A stretch of 64,000 bases of DNA from Streptomyces hoynatensis (GTDB lineage Bacteria > Actinomycetota > Actinomycetes > Streptomycetales > Streptomycetaceae), in assembly GCF_003626535.1 (NCBI RefSeq), contig NZ_RBAL01000001.1, forward strand, positions 1-64,000, read 5' to 3'. Below are positions 43,317 to 52,254 of the stretch, in pieces. Under the pieces are notes generated by a model, which searched no databases, had not been told where the DNA came from, and was given only the letters and a program-made list of their open reading frames with translations. The translations under genes were made by a program, and so were the position numbers. Each line of letters begins with the position of its first letter. Position 1 is the first letter of the stretch.

Positions 43317-43990
43317 TGCCGGCGTACGCGCCCCCCGCGGGCCTCGCTCCCCACTGCACGACCCTGGAGGCCGGAACGCGGCTGTGGCGGTGCCACCTCA
43401 CCCCGTTCCCCGCGGCCGGCTTCCACGCGCGCTCCGCGCACCCGCACTTCGGCGGCGGCCGCTTCGACGGGACCGCGGAGGACCCCTTCAAGGTGCTGTA
43501 CGTGGCGGACGAGCCGCTGACGGCGCTGGCCGAGGTGTTCCTGCGCTCGCGGGAGTTCGGACCCGACGGCGGGCGGCTCATCCCCTGGGCGCAGGCGCGC
43601 ACCCGTTCGCTGACGCGGCTGGTCACGACGCGGCCCCTCCCCCTCATCAGGCTGGTCGACGAGGAGGACCTGGCCGCGATCGGGCAGGACCGGTGGCTGG
43701 TGGAGGAGGAGGGCGTCTCCGTCTACCCGCAGACCCGCTGCTGGACGGCCGCGCTGCGCCGGGACGCGCCCTGGGCGAAGGGGCTGGTGTGGCAGTCGCG
43801 TCGCCGCCGGCCGCGCCTGGCGTACGTGCTGTTCGGCGACCGCTGCGGGGAGGACGTGCTGAAGGCCGAGCCGGAGGTGTTCCACGACCTGGGCACCGAG
43901 GCCGGCGTCCGGGAGGCCAACCTGCTGCTCGCCGCGCTCAACGCCGCGATCAGCCTGCCGGAGGCGGGGCCCTGGCCGGGCGGCCGGTGA
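43316..43990 (+). CDS. RES-domain protein (NAD+-degrading toxin type)
   Basis: A 224-residue RES-domain protein. The pattern LWRCHLTPF, GGGRFDG, FKVLYVADEPLTALAEVFL and a later Arg-rich middle fits the family. RES toxins such as MbcT degrade NAD+ by phosphorolysis or hydrolysis and share the ADP-ribosyltransferase fold. The conserved Arg (in LWR) and Tyr/Glu (LYVA and AEVF) are present, so it looks active. It is coupled to the upstream antitoxin-like gene and ends 15 bases from the convergent FHA gene. Confidence 0.82.
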   Translation: MPAYAPPAGLAPHCTTLEAGTRLWRCHLTPFPAAGFHARSAHPHFGGGRFDGTAEDPFKVLYVADEPLTALAEVFLRSREFGPDGGRLIPWAQARTRSLTRLVTTRPLPLIRLVDEEDLAAIGQDRWLVEEEGVSVYPQTRCWTAALRRDAPWAKGLVWQSRRRRPRLAYVLFGDRCGEDVLKAEPEVFHDLGTEAGVREANLLLAALNAAISLPEAGPWPGGR

Positions 43991-44005
43991 GCGGGCGGCG
44001 GGGGC

Positions 44006-44776
44006 TCAGCCAGGGGGCAGGTGAATCCGCACCGTGCCGCGCACCCGCAGGCCGAGGGCCAGCGCGTCGCGGTCGTGGAGGCGGTGGCGGCTGCCGGGGG
44101 GTTCGAGGCGGTGGCCGTTGAGCCAGGTGCCGTTGAGGCTGGCACCGGCCGGGCCGTCCGTGAGCCAGGCGGAGCCGTCCCGGTCCACGGTGATGGTGGC
44201 GTGGCGGCGGGAGACGCCGATCGCCAGGCCGAGGGGCACCGCGGTCTGCGGGGCCCATTCCGGATCGCGGCCGAGGCGCAGTTCCCTGCCGGGGCCCACG
44301 GTGACGCGGAGGGCCGGGCTCGTGTTCAGCTCAAGGACGAGGTGGGCCAGGGGCGAGAGGCAGGACGGGCAGGCGGCCGCCGGCGGGGTGACGCGGCTCC
44401 CGCAGTTCCAGCAGGGGTACGGGGCGAGGGGCGCGCACCCGGCCCCGGGCGCCGGCGCGGGACCCGGGCCTGCCTCACCCCGCTCGGGCTCCTCGGACAC
44501 CCCGGGGTACGCCGGGTCTTCGGGGGACACGTACGCGAGGGCTTCGGGGTCCGCGGGGCCCGGCTCCCGGGACAGGGAGGGCGGGGCGGAGGTGGGGTGG
44601 TCGGGGTCGTCCCAGTCCTCCGGGTCCTCCGCGGCGTCCCCATCCTCCGGGTCCGCGGTGTCCTCCGGGTCCACGGCGTCGGCCAGGTCCTCCGGGTCCA
44701 CCAGGTCGTCCGGGTCACGGGCGGCGTTCTGCGGGCCGGGGCGGCCGTCGCCGGGGCGGCCGGTCTCGCCGGTCAC
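44006..44776 (-). CDS. FHA-domain phosphothreonine reader with zinc ribbon
   Basis: A 256-residue protein. An acidic repetitive N-terminus (DPEDLADAVDPEDTADPED) is followed by a zinc ribbon (CWNCG and CPSC, about residues 125-145) and a C-terminal FHA domain (about 160-250). The domain has LRLGRDPEW, GVSRRHATI and SLNGTWLNG, the Gly-Arg, Ser-x-x-His and Asn-Gly residues that bind phosphothreonine. It is the last gene of the kinase operon, starting with GTG overlapping the AAA stop, and probably reads phosphorylation by the kinase encoded first. It parallels the kinase-FHA pairing of other bacterial signalling systems. Confidence 0.9.
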   Translation of the reverse strand: MTGETGRPGDGRPGPQNAARDPDDLVDPEDLADAVDPEDTADPEDGDAAEDPEDWDDPDHPTSAPPSLSREPGPADPEALAYVSPEDPAYPGVSEEPERGEAGPGPAPAPGAGCAPLAPYPCWNCGSRVTPPAAACPSCLSPLAHLVLELNTSPALRVTVGPGRELRLGRDPEWAPQTAVPLGLAIGVSRRHATITVDRDGSAWLTDGPAGASLNGTWLNGHRLEPPGSRHRLHDRDALALGLRVRGTVRIHLPPG

Positions 44777-47013
44777 GGCCGGGGCACCCCCTCGCCCGGC
44801 GCGTCGATGCGCAGCCGCAGCCGCACCCCGCCGCGCTCGGGGTCCTCGGTCACCGACGTGACCGTGACCGTGCTGCCCTCGGGCAGCTCCCCCTCCTCGA
44901 ACAGCGCCCGGGCCAGCGGGTTGATCAGCAGCGTCTCCAGGGCGTTGCCGATGCCCCGGCCGCCGTTGTCCAGGTCGGCGGTGCAGCGCGCGGCGAGGTC
45001 GGCACCCGCCTGCTCCGACAGCCGCAGGTGCAGCTGCTGGTCGCGCCGCATCAGGGCCTGGATGTTGCGCACCTGGAGGTCGAAGATGGACCGGGCCACC
45101 TCGCGGCCGATGAAGTCGAAGACGACGACGTTGCCGCCCAGCCGGTTCATCAACTCGGGCCGGCCCACCACCTCCACGAAGTGGCGCTTCACGTTCTCCC
45201 GGATCGTGGCGGCCAGTTCGGCGTAGTCGGTGCCTGGCTCGACGGCCGGCCGCTTCGCGCCGGTGACCGGGTCCTCGGTGAGCACGCCGAGGTTCGAGGT
45301 GAAGATCAGGACGCACTCGCTGAAGTAGGTGGTGATGCCCTGGCCGTCCGTGAGCCTGCCGTCCTCCAGCACCTGGAGGAACTTGTCCAGCACGCCCTTG
45401 TCCGCTTTCTCGATCTCGTCGAAGAGGATCACCCGGAACGGGTCGGCGCGCACCTTGCTCGTCAGCTCGCCGCCCGCCTCGTAGCCGACGTAGCCGGGGG
45501 GCGCCCCGACCAGCCGGTCCGCGGAGTGCGGGGCGGAGAACTCGCTCATGTCGAAGCGCAGGTACGCGTCCTCGCGGCCGAAGAGCACGGTGGCGACCGT
45601 CTTGGCCAGCTCGGTCTTGCCGGTGCCTGTCGGCCCGGCGAAGAAGAGCACGCCGCGCGGCCGGGTCCCGGGGTGGGCGGCCTGCGCCCCGGACAGGCCG
45701 AGGGCCGCGCGCTTGAGGATGTCCATGGTGGTGTCGATCGCACGGTCCTGGCCCTTGACGCGCGCGCGGATGAGGCGTTCCCCTTCGCTGATCTGCCTAC
45801 GGACGTGGGCGCGGCGCCACGGGTTGTCCTCCACGCCGAGGCGGTAGATGCGGACGGCGTCGGGCATGCGGGCGTAGGGCAGCCTCCGGTCGCGGGCCAG
45901 CCGCGCGCACTCGCGCATCTCGCGGAGCGTGAGGCCCGCGGCGGCGCGGGCGAACTCGTGCGTCGCGCGGTCGGCGTCCGGGCCCGGCCACTGCGCGTCC
46001 GGGGCATCCGAAGTGCCCGGGCTGCCCGGGGCGTCCGGGCTGCCGGCGGTGTCCGGGCTGCCGGGGGCGGAGGGGACGGGTGCGGCCTCGGTGGTCTGCA
46101 GGCGCGCCATGCGCTCGCGGTCGCCGAGGTCGGGCAGGGGCACGCCGATGGTGCGGATGCGGTCGCTGCCGGAGACCAGCCAGTTCGGCAGATCGCGCTC
46201 GCCCTCGGTCAGCCAGATGATCGGGTTGAACAGGTCCCGGCCGCTGCGCTGGTGGTGCACCGGCGCCACGTCGTTGGCGAGCTTCAGGCAGGCGAGGAAG
46301 AAGTCGCGCTCGGCCTCGCTGAGGTGGCCGACGTCGGTGGAGATGCGGGCGGCGTAGTCGATGAGCAACGCGAGGCGGCGCGGCGCCTGCGGCCCCGGCT
46401 CCCCCTCCGGCCCGGGCGCGGTGCGGTCGGCGCCCTGCCTGAGGTGGCGTTGCGGGGGCAGGCCGGTGGCCACGGCCCGCAGCAGCGGCTCCATCTCGCG
46501 CAGGGCGGGCCGGGTGGCGGCCCGCAGCAGCCGGTCCCGGTGGCGGCGGCCCACGGTGCCCCGGCCCAGCAGGCGTTCCGCGTCGGGCAGGGCGGCGGCG
46601 GGGTGGACGGTGAAGCCGTCGACCACGTCGTAGCGCACCAGTGCCTCGTAGCCGTGGTGGCGGAGGGTGTGCCAGAGCAGCCCGGCCATGCCGAAGCGGC
46701 GGTCTTGGCCGCGGTGGCGGATGAGGTAGTCGTCCCGGACGTTGCCGTGCAGGACGTACTGGGCGTGCACGCTGAGGGTGCCGGCCAGCTCCTGGGCGAA
46801 CGGCGGGAGTTCGAGGGCCGGCGGCTTGGTCAGGTTCGGCGGCTTGGTCAGGTTCGGCGGCTTGGCGAGGTTCGGCGGCTCGGCGAGGTTCGGCGGCTCG
46901 GGGAGGTTCGGCGGTGTGACGGGGACCGGCGTGGGGGCGTGGGGCGGCGGCGGGGCGGCGGGGGCCGCCCCGGGGCCGGGGTCCGCGGAAGGCGGGGGAA
47001 CGGGCTCGCTCAC
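44773..47013 (-). CDS. ClpB/ClpC-like AAA+ ATPase
   Basis: A 746-residue unfoldase-like ATPase. A Pro-rich N-terminus contains five PPNL hexads (residues 34-66, from 18-base DNA repeats at 46826-46915). A domain with no Walker motifs (about 70-300) may be a degenerate AAA module. The active AAA+ module has Walker A GPTGTGKT (460-467), pore loop PPGYVGYEAGG (505-515), Walker B VILFDEIEKAD (528-538) and sensor IFTSNLG, as in the second ATPase ring of ClpB. A ClpB D2-type C-terminal domain ends the chain. No ClpP-docking loop was recognised. It is coupled to genes on both sides by 4-base overlaps. It probably remodels partner proteins of this system. Confidence 0.9.
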   Translation of the reverse strand: MSEPVPPPSADPGPGAAPAAPPPPHAPTPVPVTPPNLPEPPNLAEPPNLAKPPNLTKPPNLTKPPALELPPFAQELAGTLSVHAQYVLHGNVRDDYLIRHRGQDRRFGMAGLLWHTLRHHGYEALVRYDVVDGFTVHPAAALPDAERLLGRGTVGRRHRDRLLRAATRPALREMEPLLRAVATGLPPQRHLRQGADRTAPGPEGEPGPQAPRRLALLIDYAARISTDVGHLSEAERDFFLACLKLANDVAPVHHQRSGRDLFNPIIWLTEGERDLPNWLVSGSDRIRTIGVPLPDLGDRERMARLQTTEAAPVPSAPGSPDTAGSPDAPGSPGTSDAPDAQWPGPDADRATHEFARAAAGLTLREMRECARLARDRRLPYARMPDAVRIYRLGVEDNPWRRAHVRRQISEGERLIRARVKGQDRAIDTTMDILKRAALGLSGAQAAHPGTRPRGVLFFAGPTGTGKTELAKTVATVLFGREDAYLRFDMSEFSAPHSADRLVGAPPGYVGYEAGGELTSKVRADPFRVILFDEIEKADKGVLDKFLQVLEDGRLTDGQGITTYFSECVLIFTSNLGVLTEDPVTGAKRPAVEPGTDYAELAATIRENVKRHFVEVVGRPELMNRLGGNVVVFDFIGREVARSIFDLQVRNIQALMRRDQQLHLRLSEQAGADLAARCTADLDNGGRGIGNALETLLINPLARALFEEGELPEGSTVTVTSVTEDPERGGVRLRLRIDAPGEGVPRP

Positions 47014-48740
47014 GGGCGGTGGTCCTCACCGCGGGGGCCGCGCGGGCCGCGGGGCTGCTGCGGGGTCCGGCGGACCTCGTCCTCGTGGCGGAGGTGGCGG
47101 GCGGCCGGGGCCTCGCGGGGCGCGGGGCGGCGGTCGGCCTCGCCCGCGGGTCCCGGGCCGGTGCCGGCGACCGTGCCGCCGCCGTCGAAGGCCAGGTCGA
47201 GCGTGATCCCGACGGAGGCGGCGCGGTCCGCGAGACGGGCCAGGAAACGGCCCGCGGCCCGGCAGCGTTCCCGGTCGAGAGCGCGGTCCGCGTCGCTCTC
47301 CTCCCCGGGGTCCCGGGGCCGGTGCACGGTCTGCACGCGGACCGTCCCCCCGGCGTCGAGCGCGAGGCGCAGCCAGTGCTCCGTGCCCCACTCGGGCGGC
47401 GCCCACTCGATCAGCTCGACCCCGGGTGCGGGCCTGCGGACCGTCATCCGGGCGCCCTGGGCCGCCTCGGCGATCTGGCGCCGCAACAGCTGGGCCACGT
47501 AGGTGCGTTCCAGCGCCGCCTGCCGGGCCGCGACCAGGACGCTGGTCTCCGCCCGCAGGCGGGGGTCCACCGGGCCGCCGTTCTCGACGATCCGCTCCAG
47601 GGCGGCGAGCACCTCGGGAGGCGCGAGTTCGGTCCCCGGCTGGGCCCGGCGCAGCACGTCACGCTGCTGCGCCGCCCACTCCGCGGCCTCGCGCCGGTCG
47701 GCGGCGCGCCAGGTGGCCTCGTACGCCAGCTGGCGGGCCTCGGACAGGTGCTGGAGGGCGTCGGCCGGGCGCTCCCGGGCGAGTTCGACGGCGTGGGCGA
47801 GCTGCTCCTGGATGCGGGCGCAGGCTTCGGCCGGGACGGCCGGGTCGAGCCCCGCCAGCAGCTCCTCGCCCATCTCGGCGGCCCGGTCGGCGGTCAGCGC
47901 GGAGGCGTTCGGCAGCGGGGAGGAGTACGGCGGCAGGGCGCGCCTCGCCTCCCCTTCGGTGCGGGCCGCGGCGTACTGGGCGAGGGCCCGCTCGCGGCGG
48001 GCCCGCAGCCGCCGCGCGGCGGCCGCCCGCAGGTCCTCCCGCGGCCCGGCGGGGCCCCGCGCCGCGTGCGGTTCCCGCGCGCCGGGCGGTGTGGGCGCCA
48101 GGGCGCGCACGGCCAGGTCGGCCTCCGCCCGCCGCGCGGCCCGGTCGGTCTCGGCGAGCCAGGCGTGAATCCGGTCGAGAGACAGGCCCACCGGGTCGAG
48201 GGCGGGCGGCAGCGAGGGCGGCTCGGGACTCCCGCCGGGCGGCCCGCCGGGTCCCGGCCAGGGGCCCGCCTGCCGGATGCGGGCGCGGAGGGCGGCGAGC
48301 CGGGCGTTGGCCCGGCAGACGGCGAAGGCCGCGTCCTGCCACCGCAGCCGGGACTCCTCGGCGCGTTCGGCCTCCCGCGTCCGGGTCTGCTGGGCCTCGG
48401 AGGCCCGCAGTGCCGCGGCGGCCAGCGCCTGGGTGCCCACCATGGCGGCCCGCCCGGCGAGCAGCGCGCCGCTCAGCGCGCCCAGGCCGAGCAGGGCCGG
48501 GGCGACGAGGTCGAGCAGCTGGTCGGCCAGGCCGTCCACCACCTCCCCCACGGCCTCTCCCACGCCGTCCACGGCCTCCCCCACGGCCTCCCCCGCGCCG
48601 TCCGGCAGTCCGTCCGGCAGTCCGCCCAGCGCGTGGCCCGAGACGGAGTCCGCCACCTGGCCGGTGAGGGCATCGGGGGAGGGGAAGTCGACGAAGGGGT
48701 CCACGAAGGTCACCTCGGGGCTGGCGTATCCGCTGCTCAT
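47010..48740 (-). CDS. Helical coiled-coil protein of unknown function in kinase operon
   Basis: A 576-residue protein of unrecognised family. The N-terminus (SPEVTFVDPFVDFPSPD) leads to a low-complexity stretch (GEAVGEAVDGVGEAVGEVVD, about residues 50-69) and a hydrophobic Ala/Leu/Gly segment (LVAPALLGLGALSGALLAG). Long Arg/Ala/Glu coiled coils fill the middle. A beta-rich C-terminal part (VELIEWAPPEWGTEHWLRLALDAGG, given here as VELIEWAPPEW then HWLRLALDAGG) resembles a small-molecule or peptide-binding fold. Both ends overlap neighbours by four bases, so it must work with the kinase and AAA+ proteins, perhaps as adaptor. Confidence 0.8.
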   Translation of the reverse strand: MSSGYASPEVTFVDPFVDFPSPDALTGQVADSVSGHALGGLPDGLPDGAGEAVGEAVDGVGEAVGEVVDGLADQLLDLVAPALLGLGALSGALLAGRAAMVGTQALAAAALRASEAQQTRTREAERAEESRLRWQDAAFAVCRANARLAALRARIRQAGPWPGPGGPPGGSPEPPSLPPALDPVGLSLDRIHAWLAETDRAARRAEADLAVRALAPTPPGAREPHAARGPAGPREDLRAAAARRLRARRERALAQYAAARTEGEARRALPPYSSPLPNASALTADRAAEMGEELLAGLDPAVPAEACARIQEQLAHAVELARERPADALQHLSEARQLAYEATWRAADRREAAEWAAQQRDVLRRAQPGTELAPPEVLAALERIVENGGPVDPRLRAETSVLVAARQAALERTYVAQLLRRQIAEAAQGARMTVRRPAPGVELIEWAPPEWGTEHWLRLALDAGGTVRVQTVHRPRDPGEESDADRALDRERCRAAGRFLARLADRAASVGITLDLAFDGGGTVAGTGPGPAGEADRRPAPREAPAARHLRHEDEVRRTPQQPRGPRGPRGEDHRP

Positions 48741-51085
48741 GACGCCCGCCCCGGTGCCGGTTCCGGTGCGGGCCCGGCGTTGGCCGGGGGGCCGGGTGGC
48801 GGGCCGGGTGGCGGGCCGGGCGGCGGGCCGGAAAAGGACCGCCGCCGGCGCCAGGTCCACCAGCCCACGGCGAGGACCGTGGCCGCCGGCCAGAGCCAGG
48901 CCGCGAGCAGCAGGGTGGCCAGGAGCAGGCCGCAGGCCGCCGCCACGACGAGCGCGCCGAGCACCCGGTGGCGCCGCGCCGGCCGGGCCGCCCGCCCCCC
49001 GGCGGCGATCAGCCGCCCGGCCAGGGAGTGGTCCGGGTGATAGCGGTAGCCGGGGCGGTAGTCGAGGTAGCCGATGCGGTAGGCCGTCCACAGTTCGAGG
49101 GCGAGGATCAGGGCGGCGGCCGGCATCGACCAGGCCCAGGCCAGCGTCACGGTCTGCTGCGGCGCCCGGCCCGCGACGTCGCACAGGCCGATCAGGAACA
49201 GCCACGGCACCGTCACCGCCGCCGTGCCCGCCGCGGCCCAGGCGAGCGCCACGGGCAGCTCCTGGGCGTTGAGCCACTCGGCGGCCCACCGCTGCTCCTC
49301 CCAGAAACGGCGCTCCGCACGCCGCCGCATCCGCTCGTCCCGGGTGCGCCAGGACTCCTGCAGGGCCAGGCCGGACAGGCGCCAGGCGAGCAGCAGCCGC
49401 AGCCCGTCCCGCCGGTCGCGCACCAGCCGGGCGTACCAGCCGACGGGCTCAGGCAGGCGCCGCAGCCGCCGGGAGGCGTCCGCGTCGAGCTGGGCGCGGC
49501 GGCGTTCCCCGGCGGCGGCCAGGCGCAGCAGCGAGGCGGACAGGCGGCGGCCCTCCGGGCCGGCGAGCGAGGTGAGCGCCGCCGCCCCCGGCTCCCGCAG
49601 CGCGGGCACCTCCTCGGCCAGCGCCCGCACCTCGGCGGGCCAGCGCCGCCGCGCCTCCCGCCAGGCCGCGTCGGCGGCGGCCAGGCCCTCGCCGCCGGGG
49701 CGGGCGTCGAGCAGCGGCAGGAGCGGGTGGCGCGCCAGGTCCTCCACCAGGGACAGCGCGTGCTCCTCGCCGTCCTCGGCGCGCACGGCCAGCTCCTCCA
49801 GATCGCCGTCGGCGGCCAGCGGCTCGCCGCGGTAGGAGGGCTCAAGGCCGGGGCCGAGCCAGGACAGCAGGCGGACGAGGGTCTCCGGCCTGGGGCGGCG
49901 TTCCAGGAGGCGCAGCAGCTCGGCGAGTTCCTCGCGCGCCGGCTCGTCGTACCGGGGGTGGTCCGCGAACTGCCGCAGCCAGGCGGCGAGGCGGCGGCGG
50001 GAACGCCCGTTGGCGAGGGTCTGCGCCAGCTGCCGCCAGTGGGCGTCGAAGGCCGCGGCCAGCTCGACGGGGTCGGTGAACTCCCGTTGCAGGAAGACGA
50101 AGGCGGTGGCCGCCGGGCCCGGCGGCGGGGCGGGCGCGGCCCAGTCGGTGGCGGCGACGGGCGGCGCCTCGCCCGCCAGCCAGCGCCCCACCTGCGCGGC
50201 CCCCCACCGCTGGTGCGGGTCGCGGGTCAGCAGCCCCTGGCACAGCAGGAGGACGCGGGGGTCGGTGACGTGGGAGAGGTCGGGCGGGCGGGTGGTGATC
50301 TCGCTGTGCACGTACCCGGGTTCGCTGTGCCGGATGGGATGCCTGCCGCCTGCGAGCTCGGCGACGATCATCCCCAGGGACCACCAGTCCGCCTGCGGGT
50401 GGATCATCTGCCGCGCCGCGACCGCCTGCGGGGAGAGGTACCTGGCCGTGCCGACCCAGGGCTCGCCGGCCGCCGCGGGCCGCTCCTCGGTCGTGTAGGC
50501 GGCGGAGGAGAGGTCGACCAGGGTGAGGGTGAGGCCGGGGTCGGCCGGGTCGAGGCTGCTGAGGACGAGGTTGGCGGGCGTGACGTCGCGGTGCACGATG
50601 CCGAGGCGGTGGACCGCGTCGAGGGCCTCGTGCACCTGCCGCACCACGGCCCGCAGCAGGGCCGGGGCGGCGGGCCCCGGGCGGAGCTCGCGGTACCTGG
50701 CGAGGCTGACGTTGCCGTGGGAGGGCGAGATCTCGTACGGGTGACCGGCGATGACTCCCGTCTCGGTGAGGTGGGTGACGTGCGGCAGGCGGTGGGCGGC
50801 GAGGAGTTCGCGCACCCGCGGGTCGGGGGCGCGGTCGCGGTGGTACCACTTGACGACGTGCTCGCCGGCCGCGTCGCTCACCCGGTAGACGGCCGCCTCG
50901 CCCGGGCCGCGGGTGCGGCCCCCCAGCGGTTCGAGGAACCGGAAGCGCGCGCGCAGCGGCTCGGGCGGCAGGGAGGTGTCGCCGCGGTCGTCGTCGAGGG
51001 GGGCGGCCGGGGCCGTCTCCAGCACGGTGGCGGGTATGCCGCCCGCGGGGGCGTGCGGTGCGGACGGCGGGCCCTGGTCGGTCAC
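48737..51085 (-). CDS. Membrane-anchored Ser/Thr protein kinase, atypical
   Basis: A 782-residue protein with an N-terminal kinase domain (about 45-300). Lys79 (HVVKWYH), the HRD triad at 165-167 (VHRDVTPANLVL), Asn172 and Asp191 are present, but DFG reads DLS, the Gly-rich loop is poor and the APE site is SPQ, so it is divergent though possibly active. A long helical region follows. Three to five C-terminal membrane spans include VTVPWLFLIGLCDVAG and ALVVAAACGLLLATLLLAAW; the chain ends Pro/Gly-rich. GTG 51085 is chosen because GGAGG lies eight bases upstream; GTG 51100 is an alternative. It leads the operon kinase-coiled coil-AAA-FHA and is divergent from the radical SAM gene. Confidence 0.87.
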   Translation of the reverse strand: MTDQGPPSAPHAPAGGIPATVLETAPAAPLDDDRGDTSLPPEPLRARFRFLEPLGGRTRGPGEAAVYRVSDAAGEHVVKWYHRDRAPDPRVRELLAAHRLPHVTHLTETGVIAGHPYEISPSHGNVSLARYRELRPGPAAPALLRAVVRQVHEALDAVHRLGIVHRDVTPANLVLSSLDPADPGLTLTLVDLSSAAYTTEERPAAAGEPWVGTARYLSPQAVAARQMIHPQADWWSLGMIVAELAGGRHPIRHSEPGYVHSEITTRPPDLSHVTDPRVLLLCQGLLTRDPHQRWGAAQVGRWLAGEAPPVAATDWAAPAPPPGPAATAFVFLQREFTDPVELAAAFDAHWRQLAQTLANGRSRRRLAAWLRQFADHPRYDEPAREELAELLRLLERRPRPETLVRLLSWLGPGLEPSYRGEPLAADGDLEELAVRAEDGEEHALSLVEDLARHPLLPLLDARPGGEGLAAADAAWREARRRWPAEVRALAEEVPALREPGAAALTSLAGPEGRRLSASLLRLAAAGERRRAQLDADASRRLRRLPEPVGWYARLVRDRRDGLRLLLAWRLSGLALQESWRTRDERMRRRAERRFWEEQRWAAEWLNAQELPVALAWAAAGTAAVTVPWLFLIGLCDVAGRAPQQTVTLAWAWSMPAAALILALELWTAYRIGYLDYRPGYRYHPDHSLAGRLIAAGGRAARPARRHRVLGALVVAAACGLLLATLLLAAWLWPAATVLAVGWWTWRRRRSFSGPPPGPPPGPPPGPPANAGPAPEPAPGRAS

Positions 51086-51324
51086 GGCGATTACCTCCAC
51101 GCGACGGCGGAATGCCCCGCTCCACCCGATCCGGTGGGGCGACGAGGCCGCAGCGTAGTGAGGGAAACCGGGCGAGGGGCGGTGGGAATGCGCGGCGGCC
51201 GGTGCTTTTCCGGGCGTGTTCCGGTGGAATTCCGGGCCGCGGGCCCGGCGTGCCGGGGCGCGGGCGGCGCAGGGGGTGAGCCTGGCATTTCCGTGCAGGC
51301 GAAAAAGCGTGGGAGGGGGCGGCG

Positions 51325-52254
51325 ATGGGCGAGGCGCAGGAGAACGGACGGGAGAACGAGACCGGCAGGATGGGCGGGAAGGACGTGAGCGGCGGGATGG
51401 GCAGGAACGGCGGGAAATTCGGGGGCAGCGCGGATTTCGGGGACGGAGGGAATGTCGGGGACGGCGAAAGCGGCGGGGACGGCGGGAACGCCGAAAGCGG
51501 CGAGAGCCGTGGGGACGGCGAAAGCGGCGGGAACGGCGAGAGCCGGGGGGACGGCGGGAGCGGCGGGAAGGGCGGGGACCCCGTGGTGCGGGTCAGCGGC
51601 ACGTACTTTCCCGTGACCACGCTGGGCCCGGGGCGTCGCCTCGGCATCTGGTTCCAGGGCTGCCCGCTGGCCTGCCCCGGCTGCATGTCCCGGCACACCT
51701 GGGACCCCGAGGGCGGGCGGCGGACGACCGTGTCCCGGCTGCTCGGCGCGTGGCGCCGGGCGCTCGCCGCGGGCGCGGCCGGGCTGACCGTGAGCGGCGG
51801 CGAGCCGCTGGCCCAACCGGAGGCTTTGGAAAGGCTGTTGAGCGGCGCCGCGGCGATCGGCGCCGAGCTGGCGCCGGAACGCCGCCCCGACATCCTGCTC
51901 TACACCGGCCACACGGAGGCGGAACTGGGGCGCAGGCCGCCCTGGCTGCGGGCCGTGGGCCACGCGGACGCCCTGATCACCGGCCGCTACCGCGCCGCCG
52001 CCCCCACCCCCCTGGTATGGCGCGGCTCCGCCAACCAGCGGCTGCTGCCCCGCACCGCGCTGGGCCGCGAGCGCTACGGGCCCCACCTGGCACGCCCCGC
52101 GGAGGGGCCGAGGCTCCAGGTCGCCGAGTCCCCGGGGGGCGCCGGCGTGCTGCTCTACGGGGTGCCCGCCCCCGGCGAGTTGCAGGAGCTGGCCGAACTG
52201 CTGGCCAGGTCGGGGACGCGGCTGCACCACCGCAGCTGGGATCAGCCCGGCTGA
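51325..52254 (+). CDS. Radical SAM activase-like protein
   Basis: A 309-residue protein. Residues 1-85 are a Gly/Asp/Ser/Glu/Asn-rich low-complexity tract encoded by repetitive purine-rich DNA. The rest is a radical SAM domain of the NrdG/4Fe-4S activase type: GCPLACPGC with Cys113, Cys117 and Cys120 (CxxxCxxC), preceded by LGIWFQ, and SGGEPLAQP as the SAM GGE motif. The closest named group is the class III ribonucleotide reductase activase family, but no reductase gene is nearby, so another substrate is likely. GGAGGGGG supports ATG 51325. The 3' end overlaps the convergent macrodomain gene by 13 bases. Confidence 0.85.
   Translation: MGEAQENGRENETGRMGGKDVSGGMGRNGGKFGGSADFGDGGNVGDGESGGDGGNAESGESRGDGESGGNGESRGDGGSGGKGGDPVVRVSGTYFPVTTLGPGRRLGIWFQGCPLACPGCMSRHTWDPEGGRRTTVSRLLGAWRRALAAGAAGLTVSGGEPLAQPEALERLLSGAAAIGAELAPERRPDILLYTGHTEAELGRRPPWLRAVGHADALITGRYRAAAPTPLVWRGSANQRLLPRTALGRERYGPHLARPAEGPRLQVAESPGGAGVLLYGVPAPGELQELAELLARSGTRLHHRSWDQPG

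Noticed and set aside
44006..51085. Kinase-FHA-ClpB set considered as a type VI secretion control module
   Set aside because: The parallel is real at the level of domain types, but no baseplate, tube, sheath or membrane-complex genes of T6SS are present.
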